This document shows positions 28,786-38,672 of a DNA stretch of 64,000 nt, piece after piece. Each line of letters begins with the position of its first letter. Position 1 is the stretch's first letter. This DNA is from Thermincola carboxydiphila. GTDB taxonomy: Bacteria; Bacillota; Thermincolia; Thermincolales; UBA2595. The translations under genes and the position numbers were made by a program. The stretch spans positions 248,001-312,000 of the forward strand of contig JAENZJ010000001.1 of NCBI GenBank assembly GCA_016841325.1. Direction: 5' to 3'. The notes beneath the pieces were generated by a model. The model did no database searches, was not told where the DNA came from, and was given only the letters and a program-made list of their open reading frames with translations.

Positions 28786-30333
28786 ATGTCGCTTGAAAAG
28801 TATGTAGACCCACTCCCTCTTCCTGAAGTAATTGAGCCTGTTGGCCAAGTTAACGGAGTCGATTTATACAAGGTGGTAATGAAACAGGTCGAACAAAAGC
28901 TTCACAGGGATTTGCCGAAAACCACGGTCTGGGGGTATAATGGTGTTTTTCCGGGCCCTACCTTTGAAGCTAGAACAAATGTACCCATTAAGGTAAAATG
29001 GATCAATGACCTTCCGGTGGATAACCACTTACTGCCGGTGGATAAAACGGTGCATGGAGCCGAACCCCCTAACCCGGAAGTTAGGACTGTAGTTCACCTT
29101 CACGGAGGAAACAATCCCATGGATAGCGACGGGTACCCGGAGGCGTGGTTTACCAACAGCTTTAAACAAGTGGGACCTTTCTTTACTGCAAAGATATACA
29201 ATTACCCTCATATCCAACCTGCCGCTACCCTTTGGTATCATGACCATGCCATTGGAATTACACGTCTAAACGTCTATGCAGGGCTGGCGGGTTTTTATCT
29301 TCTTAGGGATGAGTGTGAAGATCAACTTAATTTACCAAGAGGAAGGTACGAAGTTCCACTTGTAATTCAAGATAGATCATTTAATGAGGATGGTTCATTT
29401 TTTTATCCCTCTCAACCGGATGAACCTGTGCCTGTATTTCCCTCCATAGTACCTGAATTTTTTGGTGAAACCATCCTGGTGAACGGTAAAGTTTGGCCAT
29501 TCCTTGAGGTGGAGCCACGGAAGTATAGATTCAGGTTGTTAAACGGTTCCAACTCTCGTTTCTATAGAATGAGATTCAGCTCAGGACAACCATTTATTCA
29601 GATTGGAACAGATGTGGGATTCCTTGAGAAGCCAGTTATAACGAATGAATTAATCCTTGGACCGGGCGAACGGGCTGATGTCATTATTAATTTCACGGAT
29701 TTTGCCGGACAGCATATCGTACTAACTAACGATGCCCCGTCTCCGTTCCCGGACGGAGATCCTGTAGAACCAAACACAACAGGCCAGATTATACAATTTC
29801 GTGTAGTCTTGCCGCTGTCAGGTACTGACACGAGTTCCATACCTACGAAGCTGTGTGCTTTCGAAAAACTGACTGAGGGAGATGCTACAAGACGCCGGAA
29901 TCAGCCGCTCATTGAAGGTGAGGATGAGTTTGGAAGACTCATATTGCTTCTTGAAGGATTAAGGTGGTCTGATTCGGTTACTGATAAGCCTGAGTTGGGT
30001 GATGTGGAAATCTGGAATCTAATTAATGCTACTCCCGATACTCATCCAATTCATCTGCATCTGGTACGGTTCCAAATTCTAGACCGTCGGCCTTTTGATG
30101 TGGAACATTATCTTGCAACTCGGGAAATTGTCTATACAGGTCCACCTGTTACTCCAGATCCGAACGAAAGAGGCCCTAAAGATACCGTAAGGGCAAATCC
30201 TGGAGAAGTGACACGAATTATTACTCGCTTTGAGGATTTTACCGGATTGTATCCATGGCACTGTCATATCCTTGAACATGAGGACCATGAGATGATGCGC
30301 CCTTATGAGGTCGTGGAAGAAATGGAAGAATAG
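28786..30333 (+). CDS. cotA: CotA-like multicopper oxidase (spore-coat laccase/bilirubin oxidase type)
   Basis: The 515-residue protein has three cupredoxin domains without a signal peptide. All four copper-binding motifs are present: VHLHGG, WYHDHA, THPIHLHL and the T1 motif YPWHCHILEHEDHEMM with its axial Met. It begins and ends very much like Bacillus CotA (LHRDLPKTTVWGYNG and DGYPEAWF are shared features). CotA oxidises phenolics and bilirubin with O2 and makes brown spore pigment. The ATG follows AGAGGAGGAAA. It stands alone between ssrA and a partial ssrA copy that begins two bases after its stop, which suggests it was brought in by insertion at ssrA. Confidence 0.93.
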   Translation: MSLEKYVDPLPLPEVIEPVGQVNGVDLYKVVMKQVEQKLHRDLPKTTVWGYNGVFPGPTFEARTNVPIKVKWINDLPVDNHLLPVDKTVHGAEPPNPEVRTVVHLHGGNNPMDSDGYPEAWFTNSFKQVGPFFTAKIYNYPHIQPAATLWYHDHAIGITRLNVYAGLAGFYLLRDECEDQLNLPRGRYEVPLVIQDRSFNEDGSFFYPSQPDEPVPVFPSIVPEFFGETILVNGKVWPFLEVEPRKYRFRLLNGSNSRFYRMRFSSGQPFIQIGTDVGFLEKPVITNELILGPGERADVIINFTDFAGQHIVLTNDAPSPFPDGDPVEPNTTGQIIQFRVVLPLSGTDTSSIPTKLCAFEKLTEGDATRRRNQPLIEGEDEFGRLILLLEGLRWSDSVTDKPELGDVEIWNLINATPDTHPIHLHLVRFQILDRRPFDVEHYLATREIVYTGPPVTPDPNERGPKDTVRANPGEVTRIITRFEDFTGLYPWHCHILEHEDHEMMRPYEVVEEMEE

Positions 30334-30334
30334 A

Positions 30335-30570
30335 TACGCTTTAGCTGCTTAATTGCAGCCTAACCTCTCTTTCTCTGTGCTCTGGGTGAGATTTACCAGA
30401 GCCGGCTGATCCCCAATTCTCGGAGGTGTGAGGCGAGATTTATCGAGATAGTGACATGACAGCCTGTCGGTAGGCGGTTGGTGAGCGAAGCTTAAATTAC
30501 CTGACTGCGCTCGGAGAAGCTTATGTGGGTTCTCTTCCGGACGCGGGTTCGATTCCCGCCACCTCTACCA
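30335..30570 (+). pseudogene. second ssrA 3' half (tag end to CCA), displaced copy
   Basis: From the core at 30335 this segment follows the tmRNA gene to its CCA at 30568-30570, with one 12-base deletion (relative to about 28485) and scattered substitutions. There is no 5' half, so it cannot make a full tmRNA alone. Its T stem is GCGGG / CCCGC instead of AGGGG / CCCCT, so both strands changed together. It is best explained as the host or element 3' end displaced by integration into ssrA. Production of a small stable RNA is possible but not shown. Confidence 0.88.
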
Positions 30571-30576
30571 TGACCG

Positions 30577-30605
30577 TAAAACTCAGGCTAAGTTAGCCTG
30601 AGTTT
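30577..30605 (+). terminator. rho-independent terminator after the partial ssrA copy
   Basis: AAACTCAGGCTAA pairs with TTAGCCTGAGTTT across a two-base loop and runs into further T residues. It resembles the genuine ssrA terminator and supports the idea that a whole 3' end was moved. On the other strand it may also terminate the FAD-oxidoreductase gene. Confidence 0.88.
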
Positions 30606-30613
30606 TTGTCTTT

Positions 30614-31771
30614 CTAAGAGTAGGGGTTCGACGGGGGTGGAATAATCCTCTTACGTACCATTCTGGAGTTTTTATTCAGTGCGGCTCTGATTTTAACTTC
30701 TGGTTTTAAGAGATAACTTGCCGTTTTAAACGGGTTTATCTTTTGATTATTAAATATATAGTTAGCTAATTTTGTATTAAATAGGGAGACCAATAAATCT
30801 AACTTGCGGTTATCTAATTGTTCCATGAAGCGACGGATAACCAGCGAATTATTATAGCTTTCTTGTAAATGTTTGACCAGTTCGGCGTAATTTCCTTTAC
30901 CAACCAAATCAAAGGCCGCATAGATCCCTGTCAACATTGCAGGCAACTGCCCAAACCCAAAGGCCGGCATAATGGCACCGAAACAATTGCCCACGAAAAA
31001 GGTGTTTCCTAAACGCGGGTATTGACATTGACCAATTATGTACCTGGTAATTTCAAAGTTATCGGTGACCTTAAGGTTTTGATTTAAGTTAGCACATACT
31101 CTATCATAAAAGTTACCCCAAATAGCGTTAATGTCTTTTGACTGGTTCTCGGGATAATCTGGATAACCAATTGTGATTGAAGCTTCCCGTTCTGAGAAGG
31201 GCATTAAATAGCCGTATCCTTTCGGGGAAAGGTTATTGTCCAACCAAATTGCCGTGCTAAAACGGTCGAATTTACCTTCCACAGTAGCACCTTTGAGTGT
31301 TACTGTTAAGTCTACTTTAAAGTTCTGGATTTTGGAAGCATAAGCAGCGTCACCTGTGGCCAATATTACATGGGTAAAATCTTGTAATATTTGTTCATAT
31401 GTGACATTTGAGTTAAAGATGATATTTGTTTTGACCTGTTTGAAAAGTTGGTTCTCAATAGACTGAGAATGTCTGCCCCTTGAGTTAAGAAAACCTAAAT
31501 AACCACTCAAAGTAGCCACTTTGTTTTCCGAGTAAAAAGTAAGATTTTTAATGTTGCTTAACGGTTGTAAGAAGATACCATATTTCTCGGCAAGAAAACT
31601 GTAACTGTCATTTATTGGCCTATCCAATATAGGGATAAGAGCTTCACCATTGATAAACCGGTCTCCCACCTGGTTCCTATTTTCAAATATTGTTGGTGTA
31701 ATTCCATGTTTTTCGAGTGTAATTGCGCAGGCTAAACCGGAAAGTCCCGCTCCCATGATTGCAACATTCAA
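30614..31771 (-). CDS. FAD-dependent oxidoreductase (geranylgeranyl-reductase-like)
   Basis: The 385-residue protein starts with a dinucleotide-binding motif (MNVAIMGAGLSGLACAITLE, GxGxxG at residues 7-12), has a second FAD motif (HVILATGDAAYAS) and GYLMPFSEREASI, and a third FAD contact FVGNCFGAIMPAFGFG. This pattern suits the group of FAD monooxygenases and geranylgeranyl/lycopene-type reductases. The substrate is unknown. It is co-oriented with the membrane protein gene 20 bases upstream and lies between two ssrA-derived repeats. Its sequence is visibly richer in A and T than the neighbouring host genes. Confidence 0.75.
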   Translation of the reverse strand: MNVAIMGAGLSGLACAITLEKHGITPTIFENRNQVGDRFINGEALIPILDRPINDSYSFLAEKYGIFLQPLSNIKNLTFYSENKVATLSGYLGFLNSRGRHSQSIENQLFKQVKTNIIFNSNVTYEQILQDFTHVILATGDAAYASKIQNFKVDLTVTLKGATVEGKFDRFSTAIWLDNNLSPKGYGYLMPFSEREASITIGYPDYPENQSKDINAIWGNFYDRVCANLNQNLKVTDNFEITRYIIGQCQYPRLGNTFFVGNCFGAIMPAFGFGQLPAMLTGIYAAFDLVGKGNYAELVKHLQESYNNSLVIRRFMEQLDNRKLDLLVSLFNTKLANYIFNNQKINPFKTASYLLKPEVKIRAALNKNSRMVRKRIIPPPSNPYS

Positions 31772-31791
31772 ATCCGTCTCCTCCTTGATCT

Positions 31792-32268
31792 TCAGATTAA
31801 CCTGTTTATTTCGATTTTTTCTATTTTAAGATATACCAATGCAGCAGTAGTGAACCACACCAGAAATATAACAGGCATTATATATTTACCAATCCCTATG
31901 TAGTCGAATAAACCGAATGCCTGTAAGACTATCCCGACCGAATAGCTAAGACCTGTCCAGACAAGCAGATACAAGGCGAGGAATAATTTTCTGACCGGCA
32001 TTAGGTAGAAAAAAATAGAAAACGCAAACATCCAAGTAACAGGAGTCCAAAACGAAAACACATCAAATATGTTAAAGTAACCCATGTTTTTATATCGAGT
32101 CAGGTGAAAAATTTTAGAGAATATTGGCGATAAAATAGCATCACCTAATCCACCTAAAAAAATAGCATAAAGCAGGTATTTTCTGTATAACCTTTTGGGG
32201 ATTACAGCCAGAGCCGCAGTTCCCGTCATTACTGCAAATACAAAAAAGATAAGATATTTTCCGAACAT
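31792..32268 (-). CDS. small integral membrane protein, unknown family
   Basis: The protein has about 158 residues with five hydrophobic segments, starting MFGKYLIFFVFAVMTGTAAL and ending in a short charged tail (KIEKIEINRLI). The ATG at 32268 has AAGGAGAA six bases upstream; a longer frame to 32298 has no better site. I do not recognise the family. It is the first gene of a two-gene unit with the FAD-dependent oxidoreductase, which suggests a shared lipid- or quinone-related role, but that is only an inference. Confidence 0.7.
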   Translation of the reverse strand: MFGKYLIFFVFAVMTGTAALAVIPKRLYRKYLLYAIFLGGLGDAILSPIFSKIFHLTRYKNMGYFNIFDVFSFWTPVTWMFAFSIFFYLMPVRKLFLALYLLVWTGLSYSVGIVLQAFGLFDYIGIGKYIMPVIFLVWFTTAALVYLKIEKIEINRLI

Positions 32269-32397
32269 TGAGATTCTCCTTGTGGTACTGCAAATCACAT
32301 ATACTAAATATTAATATGTAAATTGGGTCTCCTTTTATGGGTAGTTATGCTTTTAGGATTTCCAGTGCGAATACTTGATATACAAATTAGCAATGAC

Positions 32398-32424
32398 TAC
32401 GCTTTAGCTGCTTAATTGCAGCCT
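32398..32424 (+). repeat. ssrA core repeat, copy 3
   Basis: The 27 bases are identical to 28424-28450 and 30335-30361. The bases just before it read AAT GAC TAC in the tag frame, similar in meaning but not in sequence to the AAC GAT TAC of the intact tag. After the core the sequence departs completely from ssrA. It fits an attachment site at the far end of an element. Confidence 0.8.
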
Positions 32425-32578
32425 CGGAAATCTACCGTCAGTGGCGGTGGTTACTGGATGCGTGTGGTCTCAAGGTTCGGCATTTCCGCCAGTGGCGTTA
32501 GTCACTTTTTTAGGGTGCCGGAAAGCCCACCTTTTATGGCGGTGGGCTTAATGTGGATCTAACAACCGAGACAGTAAT
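32425..32578 (+). other. non-coding, repeat-rich structured region
   Basis: CGGAAAT at 32425 pairs with ATTTCCG at about 32480. Two similar 20-base segments beginning CCGTCAGTGGCGG and CCGCCAGTGGCG lie about 40 bases apart. AGCCCACC at about 32525 pairs with GGTGGGCT. I see no gene. It may be an element end or a small structured RNA that runs into the terminator at 32581. Confidence 0.45.
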
Positions 32579-32580
32579 TA

Positions 32581-32617
32581 AGCCGCTTTCGCAGGTTTTG
32601 CGACAGCGGCTTTTTTC
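32581..32617 (+). terminator. strong rho-independent terminator
   Basis: AAGCCGCT at 32581-32588 pairs with AGCGGCTT at 32606-32613, inner TCGCA pairs with TGCGA, and six T residues follow. There is no gene directly upstream on this strand, so the terminated transcript is unknown. Confidence 0.85.
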
Positions 32618-32758
32618 GAGTGCTGAAGAATTTTTTTAACGGAGTGTTTTAATAACGCCGGTTAAATCGTTATCTGCACCCGGTGATATAAACCCTTCCC
32701 ACTCTAATTATAACATATAAAAAATTGAAAATGCAGACTGTTTGTTCCCATTTGCTGA

Positions 32759-32767
32759 TGCTATAAT
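32759..32767 (+). promoter_or_regulatory. extended -10 promoter for the rph unit
   Basis: TGCTATAAT carries a perfect TATAAT at 32762-32767 with the TGn extension. No good -35 was found. It lies 44 bases before the leader ORF. I looked for a rifamycin-associated element upstream and saw none. Confidence 0.5.
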
Positions 32768-32810
32768 GCAATAGACGTTGATGCGATTTGTTGGAGGGGT
32801 GACCTGAAGT

Positions 32811-35473
<2,663 letters not shown>

Positions 35474-35512
35474 TGGGGATACGGTAGAACGTAATTAAGT
35501 TAGGCATAGCCT

Positions 35513-35563
35513 AATACCTTGAGCCCGTAGTAAGAAAAGGACTGCGGCCTCAAGGTATTTTCG
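35513..35563 (+). terminator. rho-independent terminator after rph
   Basis: AATACCTTGAG at 35513-35523 pairs with CTCAAGGTATT at 35549-35559, with an inner CCGTAGT / ACTGCGG stem, followed by TTTTC. Confidence 0.85.
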
Positions 35564-35622
35564 GTTCCCGTATATAAGGCAAGGGATAACAATTTTGCCT
35601 CCTATAAGCTGTTCATAAAATG

Positions 35623-35678
35623 TTGACATTTATTGCAGTTATGATAAAATATACATGAACATACTTGTATATACAAGT
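35623..35678 (+). promoter_or_regulatory. promoter with palindromic operator for the methyltransferase operon
   Basis: TTGACA at 35623-35628 and TAAAAT at 35645-35650 are 16 bases apart. ACTTGTATATACAAGT at 35663-35678 is a perfect 16-base palindrome located at the expected transcription start, so it probably binds a repressor. Similar GTAT/ATAC palindromes lie upstream of the second corrinoid protein gene and the reductive activator gene. The linked GntR/UTRA protein at 40740 is the obvious candidate. Confidence 0.75.
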
Positions 35679-35719
35679 AAATATCGCAAAAATAACATAG
35701 TGAGGGAGGGATAATTGGC

Positions 35720-36529
35720 TTGATTATTATTGGCGAAAAAATCAATGGGACAATCCCCGGTGTTAAAAAAGCGATTCAGGAAAAAGATGAAGCCTATATT
35801 CGGGATTTAGCCATCAGACAAACTGAGGCCGGCGCTCACTATCTTGACATCTGTGCAAGTACAAAGCCGGAAATTGAAGCAGAAACCCTGGTATGGCTGA
35901 TGAATATTGTCCAGGATGCGGTTGATACGCCCCTTTGTATTGACAGCCCAAATCCGAGGGTCATTGAGCAGGTCTTCAAATATGCGAAAAAGCCGGGCCT
36001 TATCAATTCAGTATCTGAAGAAGGCGAAAAATGTGAGATAATCTACCCCGTGATCCAGGGAACTGATTGGCAGGTCATAGCACTAACCTGTGACAACAGA
36101 GGAATCCCATCTGACGTGCAGACCAGAGTGGAAATTACAAAAGTACTCGTGGAAAAAGCGGCCAAGTACGATATAACCCCTGGCAGAATCCATGTTGACC
36201 CACTGGTAATGGCCCTGTCTGCAGATAACCGGTCACTGTTAAATTTTGTTGAGTCATTAAACACAATTAAGTCTCTTTACCCAACTATCAAAGTAACTTC
36301 AGGCTTAAGCAACATTTCCTTCGGAATGCCATTAAGGAAAATCGTAAACCAACACTTTCTGACCATAGCAGCTTTTGTGGGTATGGATTCTGCAATTATG
36401 GACCCCTGCAACAGGGATATGTATACAACACTTCTGGCAACAGAAGCCCTGCTTGGCCGTGACAGGTTTTGCAGAAACTTCTCCAATGCATATCGTAAAA
36501 ACAAAATAGGCCCGGTTAGGGTTGACTAG
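35720..36529 (+). CDS. methyltetrahydrofolate:corrinoid methyltransferase (MT-II, pterin-binding)
   Basis: The 269-residue protein is a pterin-binding TIM barrel of the AcsE/MtgA/MtvA group: MIIIGEKINGTIPGVKKAI at the start, AGAHYLDICA, CIDSPNPRVIEQ, the core VTSGLSNISFGMP (folate-binding Asn) and DSAIMDPCNRDM. It should pass a methyl group between a corrinoid protein and tetrahydrofolate. TTG at 35720 has GAGGGAGGG 9 bases upstream. It is the first gene of an operon with a corrinoid protein and a UroD-type methyltransferase. The direction in the cell is probably methyl group to H4folate for catabolism. Confidence 0.9.
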   Translation: MIIIGEKINGTIPGVKKAIQEKDEAYIRDLAIRQTEAGAHYLDICASTKPEIEAETLVWLMNIVQDAVDTPLCIDSPNPRVIEQVFKYAKKPGLINSVSEEGEKCEIIYPVIQGTDWQVIALTCDNRGIPSDVQTRVEITKVLVEKAAKYDITPGRIHVDPLVMALSADNRSLLNFVESLNTIKSLYPTIKVTSGLSNISFGMPLRKIVNQHFLTIAAFVGMDSAIMDPCNRDMYTTLLATEALLGRDRFCRNFSNAYRKNKIGPVRVD

Positions 36530-36602
36530 ATGCTGCACTGGTTCGTGTCTGTTTATACCAGGATGTTTTCAAATATAACAAATTAATGAGGGGGATGAAA
36601 AG

Positions 36603-37241
36603 ATGTTAGATTTAAATGCTTTAACACAGGCAGTAGGAGACCTGGACGAGACCGCAGTAGTACAAATTCTGGAAGCATTTGTTGCCGAAAATCCCAGCGG
36701 TGAAGAGGCATATAGTGTAGTTAATGCCTGCCAGCAGGGGATGGCCATTGTAGGTGAACTGTTTGAAAAAAATGAGTATTTTGTTGGTGACCTGATTTTC
36801 GCCGGTGAACTGCTTAACCAGGCAATCGATATCCTTAAGCCGGTTATCAGTGGGGACAATTCCAAGAAAATCGGCACCATTGTCCTGGGAACAGTGAAGG
36901 GTGACCTTCATGATATCGGTAAGAACATTTTCGCCAGCATGGTAGATGCAGCCGGGTTTGAAGTACATGACCTGGGCATTGACGTACCTCCCGGTGATTT
37001 TGTGGAAAAAGTCAGGGAAATCAAGCCACAAATAATTGGCATGAGTGGTGTGCTTACACTGGCCCTGGACTCTATGAAAGCAACTGTGGATGCACTTACA
37101 GCAGCCGGACTGCGTAATGACATAAAAATTATAATCGGCGGAAACCCTGTAACTGAGGAAGCCTGTAAGCAGATTGGGGCGGATGCCTTTACAACCAACG
37201 CTGCCGAAGGTGTTAAACAATGTCAAGGGTGGGTGAAATAG
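36603..37241 (+). CDS. corrinoid (B12-binding) methyl-carrier protein 1
   Basis: The 212-residue protein has an N-terminal four-helix cap (about 1-85) and a Rossmann B12-binding domain with the lower-axial histidine motif DLHDIGKNIF, followed by MSGVLTL and IIIGGNPVT. It carries the methyl group between the two methyltransferases encoded next to it, as in the MtvABC and MtgABC systems of acetogens and Desulfitobacterium. The stop is one base before the next start, so the two are tightly coupled. It is a paralogue of the protein at 40067. Confidence 0.93.
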   Translation: MLDLNALTQAVGDLDETAVVQILEAFVAENPSGEEAYSVVNACQQGMAIVGELFEKNEYFVGDLIFAGELLNQAIDILKPVISGDNSKKIGTIVLGTVKGDLHDIGKNIFASMVDAAGFEVHDLGIDVPPGDFVEKVREIKPQIIGMSGVLTLALDSMKATVDALTAAGLRNDIKIIIGGNPVTEEACKQIGADAFTTNAAEGVKQCQGWVK

Positions 37242-37242
37242 A

Positions 37243-38397
37243 ATGACAGATGTGCTGGCTTTATCTCAGGAGAGAACTCAGCTGTTTCATGATTTAATTG
37301 ATGGCAGGGTCCCCAAAAGAGTTCCTATAAGCGCTGCTTTTGCTCATGAATTTGCCATTCAGTATGCCGGCAGGGATTTGACAGAGGCCCAATGGGATAC
37401 CGATGCGCTTGAACCGATATTTGAAAAAACATGCCAGGATTTTTACTCAGACCTGCTGCCGGTTTCGGCCTTCAGATTACCCTCTTTTTATAAAATTTTA
37501 GGTTCAAGGAACTTTGTCATGGGATCAAATGGTTTTATCCAGCACCCTGAGGTGGAAGGGCTTGCTCTGGAAGACTATGATGCTTTCATCGCCTCACCTT
37601 TTGACTGTATTGTGGAAAGAGTATTGCCAAAACTGTATTCAAACCTTGATACAGATTCGACCACCAAATCAATGGTGATGGCAAAGGCATTCAAAGCATA
37701 TACTGATGAAATGGCTAACCTGGGCAGGATATACGGCAATCTTATCCAAAAATCCGGTTATGGTTATGTGAACTTTTACTCCGGATTTTGTGAGGCGCCA
37801 TTTGATATCATTTCTGACCAGCTAAGAGGATTTAAGAACATTTCCATTGACGTAAGAAGGGTTCCCGATAAAGTGGAAGCAGCCGCTGAAGCTGCTACCC
37901 CATTAATGATCAAGATGGGGACTCCGCCAAACCCGTCACCTTACAATGCCACATTTATTCCGCTGCATATGGCTCCTTACCTGAGAGGTAAGGATTTTGA
38001 GAGACTCTACTGGCCAAGCTTCAAGAAGACTGTCGAAGGTTTGAAGGCAAATGGAATGAGGTCATTCCTGTTTGTTGAGAATGACTGGATGCGTTTCATT
38101 GATTATTTGGCTGAACTGCCTGAAGGGACTATCATGTGCTTTGAGTATGGTGACCCTAAACTGGTGAAGGAGAAACTCGGCAAAAAGCATATCATCGGTG
38201 GTTTCTATCCCGTTTCATTACTAAAGACCGGGACAAAGCAGCAGTGTATCGATAAGGCCAAGGAGCTTATTGATGTCCTGGCCCCGGGTGGCGGGTATTA
38301 CTTCAGCTTTGACAAGGTTATAATTACCCTGGACAGCGCTAATGTGGAAAATACCAAGGCAGTGCTTGACTACGTGGCCGAAAACACCAATTATTAA
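37243..38397 (+). CDS. UroD-family corrinoid methyltransferase (MT-I)
   Basis: The 384-residue protein belongs to the uroporphyrinogen decarboxylase / MtaA / CmuA superfamily, with a TIM-barrel layout and the C-terminal GGGYYFSFDKVI segment. In this operon setting it should demethylate a methylated substrate, for example an aromatic methyl ether or methylamine, and methylate the adjacent corrinoid protein. The substrate cannot be read from sequence; Moorella MtvB is a functional analogue. A haem-synthesis role is unlikely because no other haem gene is near. Confidence 0.85.
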   Translation: MTDVLALSQERTQLFHDLIDGRVPKRVPISAAFAHEFAIQYAGRDLTEAQWDTDALEPIFEKTCQDFYSDLLPVSAFRLPSFYKILGSRNFVMGSNGFIQHPEVEGLALEDYDAFIASPFDCIVERVLPKLYSNLDTDSTTKSMVMAKAFKAYTDEMANLGRIYGNLIQKSGYGYVNFYSGFCEAPFDIISDQLRGFKNISIDVRRVPDKVEAAAEAATPLMIKMGTPPNPSPYNATFIPLHMAPYLRGKDFERLYWPSFKKTVEGLKANGMRSFLFVENDWMRFIDYLAELPEGTIMCFEYGDPKLVKEKLGKKHIIGGFYPVSLLKTGTKQQCIDKAKELIDVLAPGGGYYFSFDKVIITLDSANVENTKAVLDYVAENTNY

Positions 38398-38424
38398 GCC
38401 AATTACTAAAAGGAGGGGTCTTTA

Positions 38425-38568
38425 GTGAATTCAAAGTATTATAAGACCTGGGAGGAATATAAGGGTGAGAACCCTGACATTACTGAGAAGCAGGAAGAGG
38501 CAATGGCTCCCAAAATGCAGTCCTATGAGGAAATGCTGTTTAACTTTATTATGTTCCTTTGTGCGTAA
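38425..38568 (+). CDS. 47-residue small protein of the methyltransferase operon, unknown family
   Basis: GTG at 38425 follows AAGGAGGGG at 10 bases and opens a 47-codon frame that ends at TAA 38566-38568. The product begins MNSKYYKTWEEYKGENPDI, is acidic with a Met-rich centre (EEAMAPKMQSYEEM) and ends in a short hydrophobic stretch with a Cys (NFIMFLCA). It lies 27 bases after the methyltransferase gene and before the operon terminator, so it is very likely translated. I do not recognise the family. A structural or assembly subunit of the methyltransferase complex is one idea. Confidence 0.7.
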   Translation: MNSKYYKTWEEYKGENPDITEKQEEAMAPKMQSYEEMLFNFIMFLCA

Positions 38569-38618
38569 CGCCGTAAAAAGATCATAAAACAACAAATCAA
38601 AAAATCAACAAATCAAAT

Positions 38619-38652
38619 AGGCGGAGAGAGCATAACTCTCTCCGCTTATTTC
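38619..38652 (+). terminator. rho-independent terminator of the methyltransferase operon
   Basis: GCGGAGAGAG at 38621-38630 pairs perfectly with CTCTCTCCGC at 38636-38645, followed by TTATTT. It separates the operon from the MFS gene, although read-through is possible because no clear promoter was seen before the latter. Confidence 0.85.
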
Positions 38653-38672
38653 TGGCAGCAGGAGGGGAAATC

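Noticed and set aside
32640-32810. Rifamycin-associated element upstream of rph
   Set aside because: No inverted repeat of the required type was found before the rph promoter.
37243-38397. hemE (haem biosynthesis) assignment for the UroD-family protein
   Set aside because: Sequence superfamily fits, but the operon contains a corrinoid carrier and a folate methyltransferase and no haem genes, so a methyltransferase role is far more likely.
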